Source of the DNA: an uncultured Lactobacillus sp.
GTDB taxonomy: Bacteria > Bacillota > Bacilli > Lactobacillales > Lactobacillaceae
DNA: 23,176 nucleotides
Reading direction: 5' to 3'
NCBI GenBank assembly: GCA_946409675.1
Contig: CAMJXI010000004.1
Coordinates: 1 to 23,176, forward strand
The notes below the pieces were generated by a model. It was given only the letters and a program-made list of their open reading frames with translations, was not told where the DNA came from and did not search any database. A program made the position numbers and the translations under genes. Below are positions 6,939-15,169 of the stretch, piece after piece. Numbering within the stretch: the first letter of the stretch is position 1; each line of letters begins with the position of its first letter.

Positions 6939-9248
6939 TCATTTTGATTCGTATAAGTCTGAATTAATCCCAGAAAGTAAAGGACTAATTTCACTTTGGT
7001 ACAAAACGCTTAAGCCGTGCATTGCACGGGAGGTAATTGTATAAACCAATTGCCGATCATTATCGCTTGGATAATTGTCTTTTGAGGCATCCCACATGAT
7101 GATGGCATCAAATTCTAGCCCCTTGGCTAAATATGCCGGAACAACAATCGTGCCGGGTACCAAACGTTGATTTTGTGAACCAACGAACGTAGCGGCAATT
7201 TCTTGTTCTTGCAGCAAATCAAAGACTTGTTTTGCTTCTGCTAAAGTCTTGGTAATAATTGCTGTCGAGTTAGCAGTTTTTTCATTCTCGTTCAGAATAT
7301 TTTTAGTCACTTCAACTAATTCTGTTAGGTTTTTGCGACCATAAATAGTCGGCTTTGGACCTTGGCGATCAAAAGCCTCAATCTTCTGGCCGGAAGTCAA
7401 AATACCTCTGGTAAAGTCGGTCACCTGCTTGGTTGAACGATAAGAGGTCGTGAGTTGCACGACGTGCGTCTTATCCTTATCAAACAAGTTCGAGATTTCG
7501 TTGAGCAAGCTGCTGCTATCTTCTTTAATGAGGATAGCTTGGTTCAAGTCACCCAACATCGTGAACTTAGCTCTGGGGAAGTTGTACTTCAAGTAAGCAA
7601 GTTGGAATGGTGTGTAATCTTGAATTTCGTCGATGAAGACGTAGCGCATGCTGTTTTCACCACGCCGACCAGTGATCCGATCATACAAGAATAAGTAAGC
7701 TGAGGCGTCTGCCATCTTCACTTCCTTGTTCTTGAAGCTATCAATGACGTCAGCCACTGATGCTTGCCATTCTTCAGCAGTTAAATTGTACTTCGCCAAG
7801 TTAACCAGCTTAGGTACGTTGTTCAAAAACGCGATGTATTGCGCACGCGCATTCAAGAATTGGTGCCGGTAAATCCAGCGTGAAGATTTCTTTAATTCGC
7901 GAATAACAATCTTGCGGGCAAGGAATCGTTCTTCCTTAGCACTAGATTCGAATTCTTGGTCAGGTCGGTCATATAGTTCACGGAGTTTTTCCGGATCCAT
8001 ATGCTCTATAATATCTTGGACCCACGCCTTGTGTGATTCAGGTTCTACCCGGTTGTTGACAATCTTAATCATTTGTTCGATGGTAGCTTCAATCCGGTTA
8101 CGTAAATGATAGTTTTCGTTGAAACTATAGTAGATTTCCTTGATCTTCTCTTTTGAAATTAACGGTTCATCTTCTGGTCTAAAGACAAGGTCCTTGAAAC
8201 GCATACCAGAGCTTTCCAAGTGATCCGTGTATTTCTCGATTGCCTTGAAGAAATCATAGTCGTTCTTGAGCTTTTCAATGTTTGTCTGTTGGTTAGTTTT
8301 AGTCTCTTCAAATTGTTGGAAGAGATTTTGGACACCCATGTTAGGAACCCGTCGTGCCAAAAACTGCCAGTAGGTCATTTGGACCATATTTTGTTCGCCC
8401 ATTTCAGGCAAAACATTTTCGATATAGTCGTTAAAGAGTTGGTTCGGGCTAAACATGATTACTTGGTCAGAGGTTAAGTTACCACGGTAGCGGTAAAGCA
8501 AGTAGGCTACCCGTTGCAAAATTGCACTGGTCTTCCCAGATCCAGCAGCACCTTGAACGAAAAGCAAATCAGAGGTAGTATCCCGAATGATTTTATTTTG
8601 TTCGCGTTGAATGGTGGTTACGATAGACTTCATTTGGGTCGAAGACTTCTCGTTTAAGACCTCGAGCAACATTTGATCCCCGATGGATTCTTCGGTATCA
8701 AACATCGCCGTGATTTTGCCATCATCAACGATAAATTGGCGCTTCAGGTAAAGATCGACGTTTTGCACGCCATCCGGTGAATCGTAAGTTACATGGCCTA
8801 ATTTTCCATCATAATAGATAGAAGAAATCGGGGCACGCCAATCGTATATCAGAAAATTGTCGTTTTTATCTGCTAAAGAACCAAGACCGATGTAGATGGT
8901 CTCAGCTTTAGGCTCGCCCTGCTCATGAAAATCCACCCGGGCAAAGTAAGGTTTCTTCTCCAACCGCTCTAGTGTTTCTAATTTGCGGCTAGAATATTGC
9001 CAGGTATTATTTCGTTCTTGCAGCATTTGTTGTTGTTGCCGAATCGACAAAGCCGTTTCCATGGTCGTTGAATCACTACCATAGTTCAACTTAACGTCGT
9101 CATAAAAATGTTCGTTTAAATGTTTCTCTTCAGCTTTTACGCGTTTGATATCACGAGTCAACTTCTTTTCTTGGTGACTGATTTCGTTCATCACCGCGTC
9201 AAGTCGCTCTTGTTCCATCGCTTGATTCTTAAGTTCTTGACTTGCCAT
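6939..9248 (-). CDS. helD: HelD-type superfamily 1 helicase, RNA polymerase recycling factor
   Basis: A 769-aa UvrD/Rep-like ATPase of the HelD (helicase IV-like) family. In Gram-positive bacteria HelD binds RNA polymerase and uses ATP to release stalled or post-termination complexes. A long charged N-terminal coiled coil (about 1-100) is typical of HelD and enters the polymerase channel. DWRAPISSIYYDG (136-148) is a family hallmark. Walker A is VQGAAGSGKT (231-240). Walker B is VFIDEIQDYTPFQ. Later SF1 motifs are TTSYRSTKQV and the C-terminal VYTITSRAMHGLSVLY (motif VI). GGAG lies about 9 nt before the ATG. A candidate promoter is TTGTCA-17-TCCAAT on the minus strand near 9320-9350. It is transcribed alone. 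Confidence 0.93.
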   Translation of the reverse strand: MASQELKNQAMEQERLDAVMNEISHQEKKLTRDIKRVKAEEKHLNEHFYDDVKLNYGSDSTTMETALSIRQQQQMLQERNNTWQYSSRKLETLERLEKKPYFARVDFHEQGEPKAETIYIGLGSLADKNDNFLIYDWRAPISSIYYDGKLGHVTYDSPDGVQNVDLYLKRQFIVDDGKITAMFDTEESIGDQMLLEVLNEKSSTQMKSIVTTIQREQNKIIRDTTSDLLFVQGAAGSGKTSAILQRVAYLLYRYRGNLTSDQVIMFSPNQLFNDYIENVLPEMGEQNMVQMTYWQFLARRVPNMGVQNLFQQFEETKTNQQTNIEKLKNDYDFFKAIEKYTDHLESSGMRFKDLVFRPEDEPLISKEKIKEIYYSFNENYHLRNRIEATIEQMIKIVNNRVEPESHKAWVQDIIEHMDPEKLRELYDRPDQEFESSAKEERFLARKIVIRELKKSSRWIYRHQFLNARAQYIAFLNNVPKLVNLAKYNLTAEEWQASVADVIDSFKNKEVKMADASAYLFLYDRITGRRGENSMRYVFIDEIQDYTPFQLAYLKYNFPRAKFTMLGDLNQAILIKEDSSSLLNEISNLFDKDKTHVVQLTTSYRSTKQVTDFTRGILTSGQKIEAFDRQGPKPTIYGRKNLTELVEVTKNILNENEKTANSTAIITKTLAEAKQVFDLLQEQEIAATFVGSQNQRLVPGTIVVPAYLAKGLEFDAIIMWDASKDNYPSDNDRQLVYTITSRAMHGLSVLYQSEISPLLSGINSDLYESK

Positions 9249-9602
9249 ACACTCACTCCATCTCCAAAGATTGACATATAGTTTACCATATTTGACGAGA
9301 TTTCGCTCGTCTTAACTATTGGACTAGTCAAAAAAGGTTGTGACAAGTAATGAAAAAATTGGAGCGGGAATTTTGAAATTGTTTGTTCTCTTGTTAAATC
9401 GGCAAATAAGAAGGACTGATTTTTTACACAAAGAATTTTTTTGGCTAATTTAAACTTTTCTAAAAATTTTTTTCGTTTCAGCTAAAATCATCAAAAAAAT
9501 ATGATTTTATGAGAATTTAGTTTATTTGAAAAGAAAATAACGCAGAAAAAGATAATAGATTTTTGTTAAAAATGAGTTTTTAAAAAGTGGTGTAGTTCGT
9601 TA

Positions 9603-9637
9603 AACGTTGATATGACAGTATATACAACGTATACGTT
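9603..9637. promoter_or_regulatory. Palindromic ACGT sites upstream of the protease promoter
   Basis: AACGTATACGTT (9626-9637) is a perfect 12-bp palindrome. A related AACGTTG lies at 9603-9609, so ACGTTG and CAACGT also make a 6-bp inverted repeat over about 27 bp. The sites lie just upstream of the -35, where an activator would bind. The regulator is unknown. Confidence 0.45.
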
Positions 9638-9672
9638 TTAGAAAACTATTACAAAAAAATAATTCATTTTGC

Positions 9673-9701
9673 TTGTCAAACGTCGAAAATGTATATATCA
9701 T
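9673..9701 (+). promoter_or_regulatory. Promoter of the serine protease gene
   Basis: TTGTCA (9673-9678) and TATCAT (9696-9701) are exactly 17 nt apart, each 5/6 to the sigma-A consensus. The leader would be about 50 nt, ending with GGGGAGG 8 nt before the ATG. Confidence 0.7.
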
Positions 9702-9759
9702 ATGCAATGTAAATTTAAGTTACTAATAGTAAGCTGATTTCATTGGGGAGGTATTTGCA

Positions 9760-11040
9760 ATGAAACATGTGAAAACAGTAATTTTGGCAATCTTAGCAGT
9801 ACTTGTAGCTATCGTTCTTGTAGTGAAGTTTACTGGTCAGACTAATTTACCAAATAACGAGCAAAAACACGAAGAAGTTCCAAACTTTTTAGATCCAAAA
9901 CTAAGTCATGAATTACCACAGACGCTGACAATTACGAACGTCTCGGAGACGGTTATTGGACATGATAGCCGCACGATTATCAATAATACTAAGGCCTTTC
10001 CCTACAGGACAATTGTCTATATTCGTGCGTATTTACCGGGACTAGCATATGGGATGTTTCTCCAGGGCACGGGTACTTTGATTGGGGCGGAGACTGTACT
10101 GACGGCTGGTCACGTAGTTTATGACGCTAAGTATGGCGGGTATGCCAATAGAATTGTCGTGATTCCGGGCTACAATAGAAAAGCTGCGCCATACGGAACG
10201 GCCAACGGTAATCATATTTATTTGGTGCCGGGCTACACGGCTAACCCCACGTATGCGGCAGACATGGCGGCAATTAAGCTTTCGACTGGAATTGGTACGA
10301 AAACGGGTTGGTTGGCCACTTCGCCAACCTCACAAGTAGGCAGTCACGTAACGCTCTCAGGCTATTCCGGTGATTTAAACGGAGCACTTGGTAGTATGAG
10401 TGGTAGCGTCGCAAATTTAGAAAATGGGGTCGCAACCTACGCGATTGACACGACTCCGGGTGCCTCAGGTAGCGGACTCTATAACGAACACAACCAAATA
10501 GAGATAGTACATAACTTTGGGAACTCGGGCTATAACGGCGGCTCGATTATCACTCCAGAACGTAATAATTTAATTTCGTATTGGAAAACGACAAGCTCAA
10601 ACGTGAAGTACATCAATCGACAGGTCTATGTAACGGCTAAAAGCACTGTGCGCTATGCTAATCTAAATTTTAAACGGTTGAGTATGATTAGCGCAAATAC
10701 GGTTTACGCAGCCAGACAAACTACCATGGCCTATAACGGACAAACCTATTACAGCGTCTATAATAGCAAAAATGTGTTTATGGGCTTTGCAAATCGGAGT
10801 GCATGTAAAACCGTGAACGCTTCGAAGATTTATAGAATGATGCGAATCCGCGTGCGTAACGACAAACGTTATAGCAACCTGTTTTTGGATCCGGTTAACG
10901 GAACGATTGGTAGTTACTACAACAGAAACGTTTATGTGACGCGAAAATTCACGAACGGAAATGGACGAGCATTTGACGCGGTTTATACGAGTAGAACCGG
11001 TTCGTTTTTAGGCTATATAAAATCGACTGATTTGGTTTAA
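9760..11040 (+). CDS. Exported trypsin-like (V8/glutamyl endopeptidase type) serine protease with GW-like repeats
   Basis: A 426-aa secreted or membrane-anchored protease. Residues 5-23 are a hydrophobic signal/anchor after MKHVK; no clear signal peptidase site follows. The protease domain spans about 80-275: His118 in LTAGHVV, Asp168 in YAADMAAIKL and Ser236 in TTPGASGSG form the triad, in the S1B (V8-like) arrangement. The C-terminal part (about 283-426) holds two SH3/GW-like modules, NGQTYYSVYNSKNVFMGF and NGRAFDAVYTSRTGSFLGY, which in other proteins bind teichoic acids; Trp of the GW pair is Phe or Tyr here. Function is therefore likely at the cell wall. GGGGAGG precedes the ATG. Codon use looks richer in ACG and GCG than in neighbouring genes (by eye). 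It stands alone behind its own promoter. Confidence 0.87.
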   Translation: MKHVKTVILAILAVLVAIVLVVKFTGQTNLPNNEQKHEEVPNFLDPKLSHELPQTLTITNVSETVIGHDSRTIINNTKAFPYRTIVYIRAYLPGLAYGMFLQGTGTLIGAETVLTAGHVVYDAKYGGYANRIVVIPGYNRKAAPYGTANGNHIYLVPGYTANPTYAADMAAIKLSTGIGTKTGWLATSPTSQVGSHVTLSGYSGDLNGALGSMSGSVANLENGVATYAIDTTPGASGSGLYNEHNQIEIVHNFGNSGYNGGSIITPERNNLISYWKTTSSNVKYINRQVYVTAKSTVRYANLNFKRLSMISANTVYAARQTTMAYNGQTYYSVYNSKNVFMGFANRSACKTVNASKIYRMMRIRVRNDKRYSNLFLDPVNGTIGSYYNRNVYVTRKFTNGNGRAFDAVYTSRTGSFLGYIKSTDLV

Positions 11041-11045
11041 AAAGC

Positions 11046-11080
11046 AAAAAATGGAGTTGCCAACCGGCAGCTCCATTTTT
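11046..11080. terminator. Bidirectional terminator between the protease and crcB genes
   Basis: A5-ATGGAGTTGCC (11046-11061), loop AACC, GGCAGCTCCAT-T4 (11066-11080), with one G-U pair. It lies 5 bp after the protease stop and 10 bp from the stop of the convergent crcB gene, so it serves both. Confidence 0.9.
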
Positions 11081-11090
11081 GTACTTAAAT

Positions 11091-11459
11091 CTAAATAAAT
11101 ATTTGTAACAGGTAAATTAAGAACGCTGAAGCAAGGTAAGTTCCCCCAAAATAACAACCAAATTCCAGAAAACGTTTCTGATACCAGAGATTAACTAATT
11201 CAGAATTGAAAGTCGAAAAAGTAGTTAGCCCACCCAAAAGTCCTGAAGTTAAGGCAAGATAACTAACAGGGTTTAAAATCAGATCCATTTTACTTAACTT
11301 AAAGAACAACACAATTAGGATAGAACCAAGAACATTGATTGCAAAAGTGGCTAGATAGCCAAATTTTTTGGTAACTTTGTTCTTAAAGAAAACGGTGAAG
11401 TTTCTGCGTAGGAGTGCGCCCACACCGGCAAAGAGCCCCACAATAAGCAAATTTGTCAT
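11091..11459 (-). CDS. crcB: Fluoride channel subunit CrcB/Fluc
   Basis: A 122-aa membrane protein of the CrcB/Fluc family, which exports fluoride ions as a dual-topology dimer. There are four hydrophobic segments. Family hallmarks are GLFAGVGALLRR near the N terminus, an Asn in FAINVLGS (TM2) and LLGGLTTFSTFNSE (TM3, with the conserved TFST region that lines the pore). Its ATG overlaps the stop codon of the upstream crcB by ATGA, so the two are translationally coupled. A paired arrangement like this points to an asymmetric heterodimer, with each gene product inserted in a fixed, opposite orientation. No fluoride riboswitch was recognised upstream. Confidence 0.93.
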   Translation of the reverse strand: MTNLLIVGLFAGVGALLRRNFTVFFKNKVTKKFGYLATFAINVLGSILIVLFFKLSKMDLILNPVSYLALTSGLLGGLTTFSTFNSELVNLWYQKRFLEFGCYFGGTYLASAFLIYLLQIFI

Positions 11460-11830
11460 ATGAGCACCTCTTTTTGAGCAAGTTTGGCACTGAGAAGACT
11501 AACTGCAAATCCTAATGTCACTGTTAATAATAAATAGAGCAAAGCCACGAATAAGTGATTGCCAGTAACTAAGCGATAAATATCTAAGATCAGTGTTGAA
11601 TATGTCGTAAGTGCCCCGCAAAATCCAACACCAACGGGTTCCTTAAGCATCACTCCCAGTTTTCCTTTGTTACTTAATTTCTCGTTCCAGTATGGCAAGA
11701 AGGCAGCACCGGCTAAGTTGACTAAAAGAGTCGCTAACGGAAAAAGCCCCCAAGTTAAATTACTTGAGAGCCAGAACCGACTTACGCCGCCTAAAAAAGC
11801 AAAGCAAAATATTAAGACTTGATTCAGCAT
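11456..11830 (-). CDS. crcB: Fluoride channel subunit CrcB/Fluc (second copy)
   Basis: A 124-aa paralogue of the neighbouring CrcB protein. It has four hydrophobic segments, FLGGVSRFWLSS near the N terminus, LLVNLAGAAFL (Asn in TM2) and GFCGALTTYSTLILD (TM3). It starts 6 bp after the stop of the 66-aa membrane protein gene and lacks a strong ribosome site, so its translation is probably coupled to that gene. With the downstream copy it should form the fluoride channel. It is shorter on charge at its C terminus than at the cytosolic loop (NEKLSNKGK), but I cannot set the topology with confidence. Confidence 0.92.
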   Translation of the reverse strand: MLNQVLIFCFAFLGGVSRFWLSSNLTWGLFPLATLLVNLAGAAFLPYWNEKLSNKGKLGVMLKEPVGVGFCGALTTYSTLILDIYRLVTGNHLFVALLYLLLTVTLGFAVSLLSAKLAQKEVLI

Positions 11831-11836
11831 AATGAA

Positions 11837-12037
11837 CTAGGCGTTTTTATCAGAATCGTCTTTTGATTGGCCGTTCTTTTTAGCACGGGAATTCAAGAAA
11901 TATGGTACCCAAAAGGTAATGACATAGCCGACGCCCATTCCGACGAAGGTCCAGACCATAATGTTCTTTAAAATCCAGCCGATAACAAGGCCACCGAGTG
12001 TAAAGAGGCCTAAAATTGTCGAACGATTATCTCCCAT
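11837..12037 (-). CDS. Small membrane protein of unknown function
   Basis: A 66-aa protein with two hydrophobic stretches (about 8-24 and 27-47, rich in Gly: LGGLVIGWILKN and TFVGMGVGYVITFWV) followed by a very hydrophilic charged tail (SRAKKNGQSKDDSDKNA). I do not recognise a named family with certainty; the shape recalls AtpZ-type two-helix proteins. AGGAG lies 11 nt before the ATG, a rather long distance. It is the first gene of a three-gene unit with the two crcB genes and may help the channel or simply be co-expressed. Confidence 0.75.
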   Translation of the reverse strand: MGDNRSTILGLFTLGGLVIGWILKNIMVWTFVGMGVGYVITFWVPYFLNSRAKKNGQSKDDSDKNA

Positions 12038-12115
12038 AATAATGTTCTCTCCTTTATTAATTACTACTCTTACTTTATCATAGAATAGGACACTTCAAAA
12101 AAGGGAGTTTGAAAA

Positions 12116-12772
12116 ATGACAAAAAAAATCTTTATCATTCGTCATGGACGGACATATTTAAATAAATACGATAAGATGCAAGGTTGGTGTGACTCACCTC
12201 TAACAGTTGGGGGACTTGAGGGTGCAATCAAAGTCGGTAAGGTTTTGAAGGATATTCCCTTCGATGTGGCCTTCTCATCTGATTTGAAAAGAGCAAGTGA
12301 CACTGCTAAATTAATTTTAAAAGAAAACGTTAATGGCGATAAATTAGAGTTGCAAGAATCAAATTTCTTTAGAGAAGCACTTTATGGTTACTTTGAAGGC
12401 ATGGGTAGCCCAGAGGCTTGGTTCTTGGCTGGTATGCCTCATGGCTACAAGACAAAGAACGATTTAATTGCTCACGAAAACTACGATACAGCCAAGGATT
12501 ACATGAAGGAAGCTGATCCTTTCCATGACGCAGAAAATGCGGTTGAATATTGGGAACGAATCGATCAAGGTTTTAACATTATTAAAGCTTTGCCTGACAG
12601 CGTAGAAAACATTCTTTTGGTAACACATAGCAACACAATCAGCTCAGTTGTCGAACGTTACAGTAACGGAGAATTTAACGTGGCCAAGGGTGCACGCAAT
12701 TCAAGTATTACGATGATGGAAAATGAAGGTAGCAATTTTAGAGTCACTTCATTTGATAAATTGACACTTTAA
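12116..12772 (+). CDS. Histidine phosphatase family protein (phosphoglycerate mutase-like)
   Basis: A 218-aa cytosolic enzyme of the histidine phosphatase superfamily. The N-terminal IFIIRHGRTYLN has the catalytic RHG (His10), followed by MQGWCDSPLT, the usual substrate-pocket loop. SDLKRASDTAKLI carries the second Arg. LLVTHSNTISSVV holds the second catalytic His. Proteins of this type in lactic bacteria are annotated as phosphoglycerate mutase, but most are phosphatases of unknown substrate; the length is short of true GpmA (about 230 aa with other insertions). GGGAG lies 8 nt before the ATG. It is divergent from the crcB unit and has no visible terminator before the next small gene. Confidence 0.88.
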   Translation: MTKKIFIIRHGRTYLNKYDKMQGWCDSPLTVGGLEGAIKVGKVLKDIPFDVAFSSDLKRASDTAKLILKENVNGDKLELQESNFFREALYGYFEGMGSPEAWFLAGMPHGYKTKNDLIAHENYDTAKDYMKEADPFHDAENAVEYWERIDQGFNIIKALPDSVENILLVTHSNTISSVVERYSNGEFNVAKGARNSSITMMENEGSNFRVTSFDKLTL

Positions 12773-12827
12773 CCGTAAACTAGTTAAAATAACATAAATA
12801 TAAAAATTTGAAATGGGGAATATTATT

Positions 12828-13034
12828 ATGATGATGGCAGGGGTTGTAGTATTTGTGATCGGGATTGTTGCTGCAGGACTTGGTGGGATTAACTTCTACT
12901 GGCGCGCAATTACTAATAAAAAAGCTTGGGAAGGCATTGCCAAACCCGCATTACTTATTGGTGTAGTTGCTATTGTGATTGGACTAATTATTATCGTGAT
13001 GGCTGGAATGCAATCAGGCCAATTCAAATTCTAG
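12828..13034 (+). CDS. Small two-helix membrane protein
   Basis: A 68-aa protein of unknown function. Two hydrophobic segments (about 3-23, MAGVVVFVIGIVAAGLGGI, and 39-60, PALLIGVVAIVIGLIIIVMAG) flank a basic loop (YWRAITNKKAWEGIAK). Three consecutive ATG codons occur; I chose the first (12828) because GGGGA lies 7 nt upstream. An in-frame ATG at 12813 would run through the ribosome site itself. The gene follows the histidine phosphatase by 55 bp and ends just before a strong terminator, so the two may be co-transcribed. Confidence 0.75.
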   Translation: MMMAGVVVFVIGIVAAGLGGINFYWRAITNKKAWEGIAKPALLIGVVAIVIGLIIIVMAGMQSGQFKF

Positions 13035-13047
13035 AAGTGTGAGAAAC

Positions 13048-13081
13048 AACGGTTATCTCGAAATGAGGTAGCTGTTTTTTT
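13048..13081 (+). terminator. Intrinsic terminator after the small membrane protein
   Basis: The arms AACGGTTATCTC (13048-13059) and GAGGTAGCTGTT (13065-13076) pair over 12 positions with three G-U pairs around loop GAAAT, followed by a T run to 13081. Confidence 0.8.
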
Positions 13082-13088
13082 ATGCTCT

Positions 13089-13207
13089 TTTAACGTGCTC
13101 CAAAACACAATAATATCCGTCTAACTAAAAAATCAGCCATCTCCTTCAGAGATAACTGATTTCTACGTTAGTACTCAATTATTAACCGTGTTTTGTCGCA
13201 CTTATTT
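13089..13207. repeat. 119-bp direct repeat, copy 1, with internal hairpin terminator
   Basis: It is identical by eye to 13212-13330 (period 123 bp). The unit is itself a long imperfect palindrome: GTGC..CAAAACAC at one end and GTGTTTTG..GCAC at the other, and a central stem (13130-13143 with 13149-13162). On the minus strand the central stem pairs fully over 14 bp through two U-G pairs and is followed by U6, a strong intrinsic terminator for the ABC permease gene. The ends resemble those of a MITE-like element; alternatively the repeat is a tandem duplication of the permease 3' end. Confidence 0.85.
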
Positions 13208-13211
13208 TTTC

Positions 13212-13330
13212 TTTAACGTGCTCCAAAACACAATAATATCCGTCTAACTAAAAAATCAGCCATCTCCTTCAGAGATAACTGATTTCTACGTTAGTACTCA
13301 ATTATTAACCGTGTTTTGTCGCACTTATTT
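13212..13330. repeat. 119-bp direct repeat, copy 2, overlapping the permease stop codon
   Basis: This is the second identical copy. It contains the last codon and the stop of the ABC permease (13325-13330) and the same hairpin-U6 terminator on the minus strand (stem 13253-13266 with 13272-13285). Only 4 bp separate it from copy 1. Confidence 0.85.
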
Positions 13331-15154
13331 AATTTTTTTCAGTACAATTCCCTGATACAGCCAAACCGTAATCAAGTAATAAATCATGTACAACACGATA
13401 AAGATAGTAAATGGTAGCCATATTCCATCATACGGATCAGCCAAGAATGCCTTAAAGAATTGTAGTCCAAACAACACGTGGACAATCCCTAAGATACCAG
13501 GTAAAGCGAACAAGACACCAATTTCAGTCGAAATCGATTTTCTCAAAATTCCCCGACGGACACCAATCTTACTCAACATCTCATATCTGCTTACGTCACT
13601 TTGTGCTCCACTTAAAATCTTGAACATCAAAGTACTTGCGAGCATCGTTAAGAATGCAATTCCGAGGAAGAAGCCCATGAATTCAAATCCTGAAGTCATT
13701 GCTCGGACACCTAAGTAACTAAAGACCTTAGTGCTTTGCATATATTCAGCTAATCTTGGATCCTTCTTTTCTTGCAAGTTGTTGATTGCTTGTAATGTCT
13801 TCGCGTCATTCTTGAAGTCTTTTACAGTCAACAAGTCAATCGAATTAGCAGTCTGTGGTTTTGCATCAAACTCCGCCTGGGTCAAAAAGACATTTTTCAT
13901 TGGTGACTGTTCTGTTGCTTTTTTATTTGGAATCAAGTTATTGAGGTAGTAATAACCGCCACTAGTTTCCTTGGCCAAATCAGCAACCGAATAAGTACCA
14001 ACTTTAGTAGTCACAAAGCCCATTGAATTTGAGCTCTTATTAATCATTGCCTTCAAAGGAGTTTTTTCAAACTCATCCTTGATGAAGTAGACAGTTCCAC
14101 CATCGATTTTATAGTCATAGGTTGATTTTGTCTTAACATCTAGCTTAGCAACTTCTTTTGCAACCTTTTGGTCCTTGGTTACAATTTGAGCATCGTAATA
14201 TGTGAAGTTCTCAAATTGTTGGTTGAGTTTCTCAAAGCCTAAACCAACAGTAATTGCCCCTAATGCCAAAGCAAAAAGGATGGAAATCATCGAGAGGATT
14301 CTCGTGTAATCAGTGATTCTAAAACGTAATTGGTTCAAGGTGAAACTTCGCAAGCCCTTGTAAAGCGTCTTGTGATTCTTACGCACAACGTTAATTACAG
14401 CTGTAAATAACGAGTTAAACACAAGGTAAGAACCCAAAACAATTGTTACTAACGCGATTGGAATAGATGCCAATACCAAAATTTTGACGTTGATCATTGC
14501 TGCATAACCAATTGCAAGTGACACGATACCAAGAAGTGCTTGTAACCAGACAAAGCCCGCATTTTGCTTAAATTTAACTGGTTTTTGTGAGCCGTGGAGT
14601 AATTCCAAGACAGGAGTCTTAAGCAAAGTTCTGCGGTTGAATAGCGCAGCGATGAAGAACAAAGCAACGAAGAAAATTAACGTTACAAAGACTGCTGGCA
14701 AATAGAATCCAACAAAGCCGGTAATCGTTAAGCCCAGTTGTGAAATCAACATATTAGAAACAACTTGCGTCAAGCCAAGCCCTAAGATAATCCCGATTAA
14801 GGTAGCAACGACACCTAAGACCATTGTTTCTAAGAAAATGAGAATTCCGATTTTGCCGGATTTCGCACCCAACATCATGTACATCCCATAATCTCGTTGC
14901 CGCATACTCAACAAGAAACTATTGGCATAAACAATGTAAACCAACGTGATAATTGAGAGTAAGACTGCACCAAATGCGAAAATAAATCCGGTCATTGAGG
15001 CACTCATCATTGAGTTTTTGCCCAAGAAGTTCTGGTTCAAGGCCATGCTCATAAACATATAGAAAATGGCACTAGAAATTGTAAGGCCAGAGAAAAGAAC
15101 AATATAGTCCTTTAAGCGGCTCTTAATCCCAGTAAGGGATAATTTGAATAACAT
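13325..15154 (-). CDS. ABC transporter permease, FtsX/BceB-like
   Basis: A 609-aa membrane protein that should form a transporter with the upstream ATPase. It has about ten hydrophobic segments: an N-terminal FtsX domain (segments at about 17-35, 55-75, 105-130, 150-170, then 205-245 and 285-305), a large outside loop of about 200 residues (310-500, EKLNQQFENF...), and a C-terminal FtsX domain. This order matches BceB/VraG-like permeases that remove or sense peptide antibiotics, though it is slightly shorter than most BceB. AGGGG lies before the ATG, 15 bp after the ATPase stop. No linked histidine kinase/response regulator is in the window. Its stop codon and terminator are inside the tandem repeats. 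Confidence 0.88.
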   Translation of the reverse strand: MLFKLSLTGIKSRLKDYIVLFSGLTISSAIFYMFMSMALNQNFLGKNSMMSASMTGFIFAFGAVLLSIITLVYIVYANSFLLSMRQRDYGMYMMLGAKSGKIGILIFLETMVLGVVATLIGIILGLGLTQVVSNMLISQLGLTITGFVGFYLPAVFVTLIFFVALFFIAALFNRRTLLKTPVLELLHGSQKPVKFKQNAGFVWLQALLGIVSLAIGYAAMINVKILVLASIPIALVTIVLGSYLVFNSLFTAVINVVRKNHKTLYKGLRSFTLNQLRFRITDYTRILSMISILFALALGAITVGLGFEKLNQQFENFTYYDAQIVTKDQKVAKEVAKLDVKTKSTYDYKIDGGTVYFIKDEFEKTPLKAMINKSSNSMGFVTTKVGTYSVADLAKETSGGYYYLNNLIPNKKATEQSPMKNVFLTQAEFDAKPQTANSIDLLTVKDFKNDAKTLQAINNLQEKKDPRLAEYMQSTKVFSYLGVRAMTSGFEFMGFFLGIAFLTMLASTLMFKILSGAQSDVSRYEMLSKIGVRRGILRKSISTEIGVLFALPGILGIVHVLFGLQFFKAFLADPYDGIWLPFTIFIVLYMIYYLITVWLYQGIVLKKIK

Positions 15155-15169
15155 TTTTCCCCTACCCCC

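Larger units (their letters stand above)
9249..9759. other. 510-bp AT-rich intergenic region
   Basis: No credible gene is seen on either strand. It holds a perfect 6-bp hairpin GACGAG-CTCGTC (9294-9311) in the helD leader, a 9-bp inverted repeat TAAAATCAT/ATGATTTTA (9483-9491 and 9501-9509), long A and T runs, and the control region of the protease gene near its right end. The gap is far longer than the others in the window. Confidence 0.7.

Noticed and set aside
9352..9378. 8-codon frame MKKLEREF in the protease upstream region
   Set aside because: Very short, no ribosome site, and not followed by a structure that would make it a leader.
12038..12115. Fluoride riboswitch upstream of the crcB operon
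   Set aside because: The conserved GGCGATGG...GCC...TGATG pattern was not found in the short gap on either strand.
13089..13330. CRISPR array
   Set aside because: Only two units, 119 bp long, with a 4-bp gap and no spacers or cas genes.
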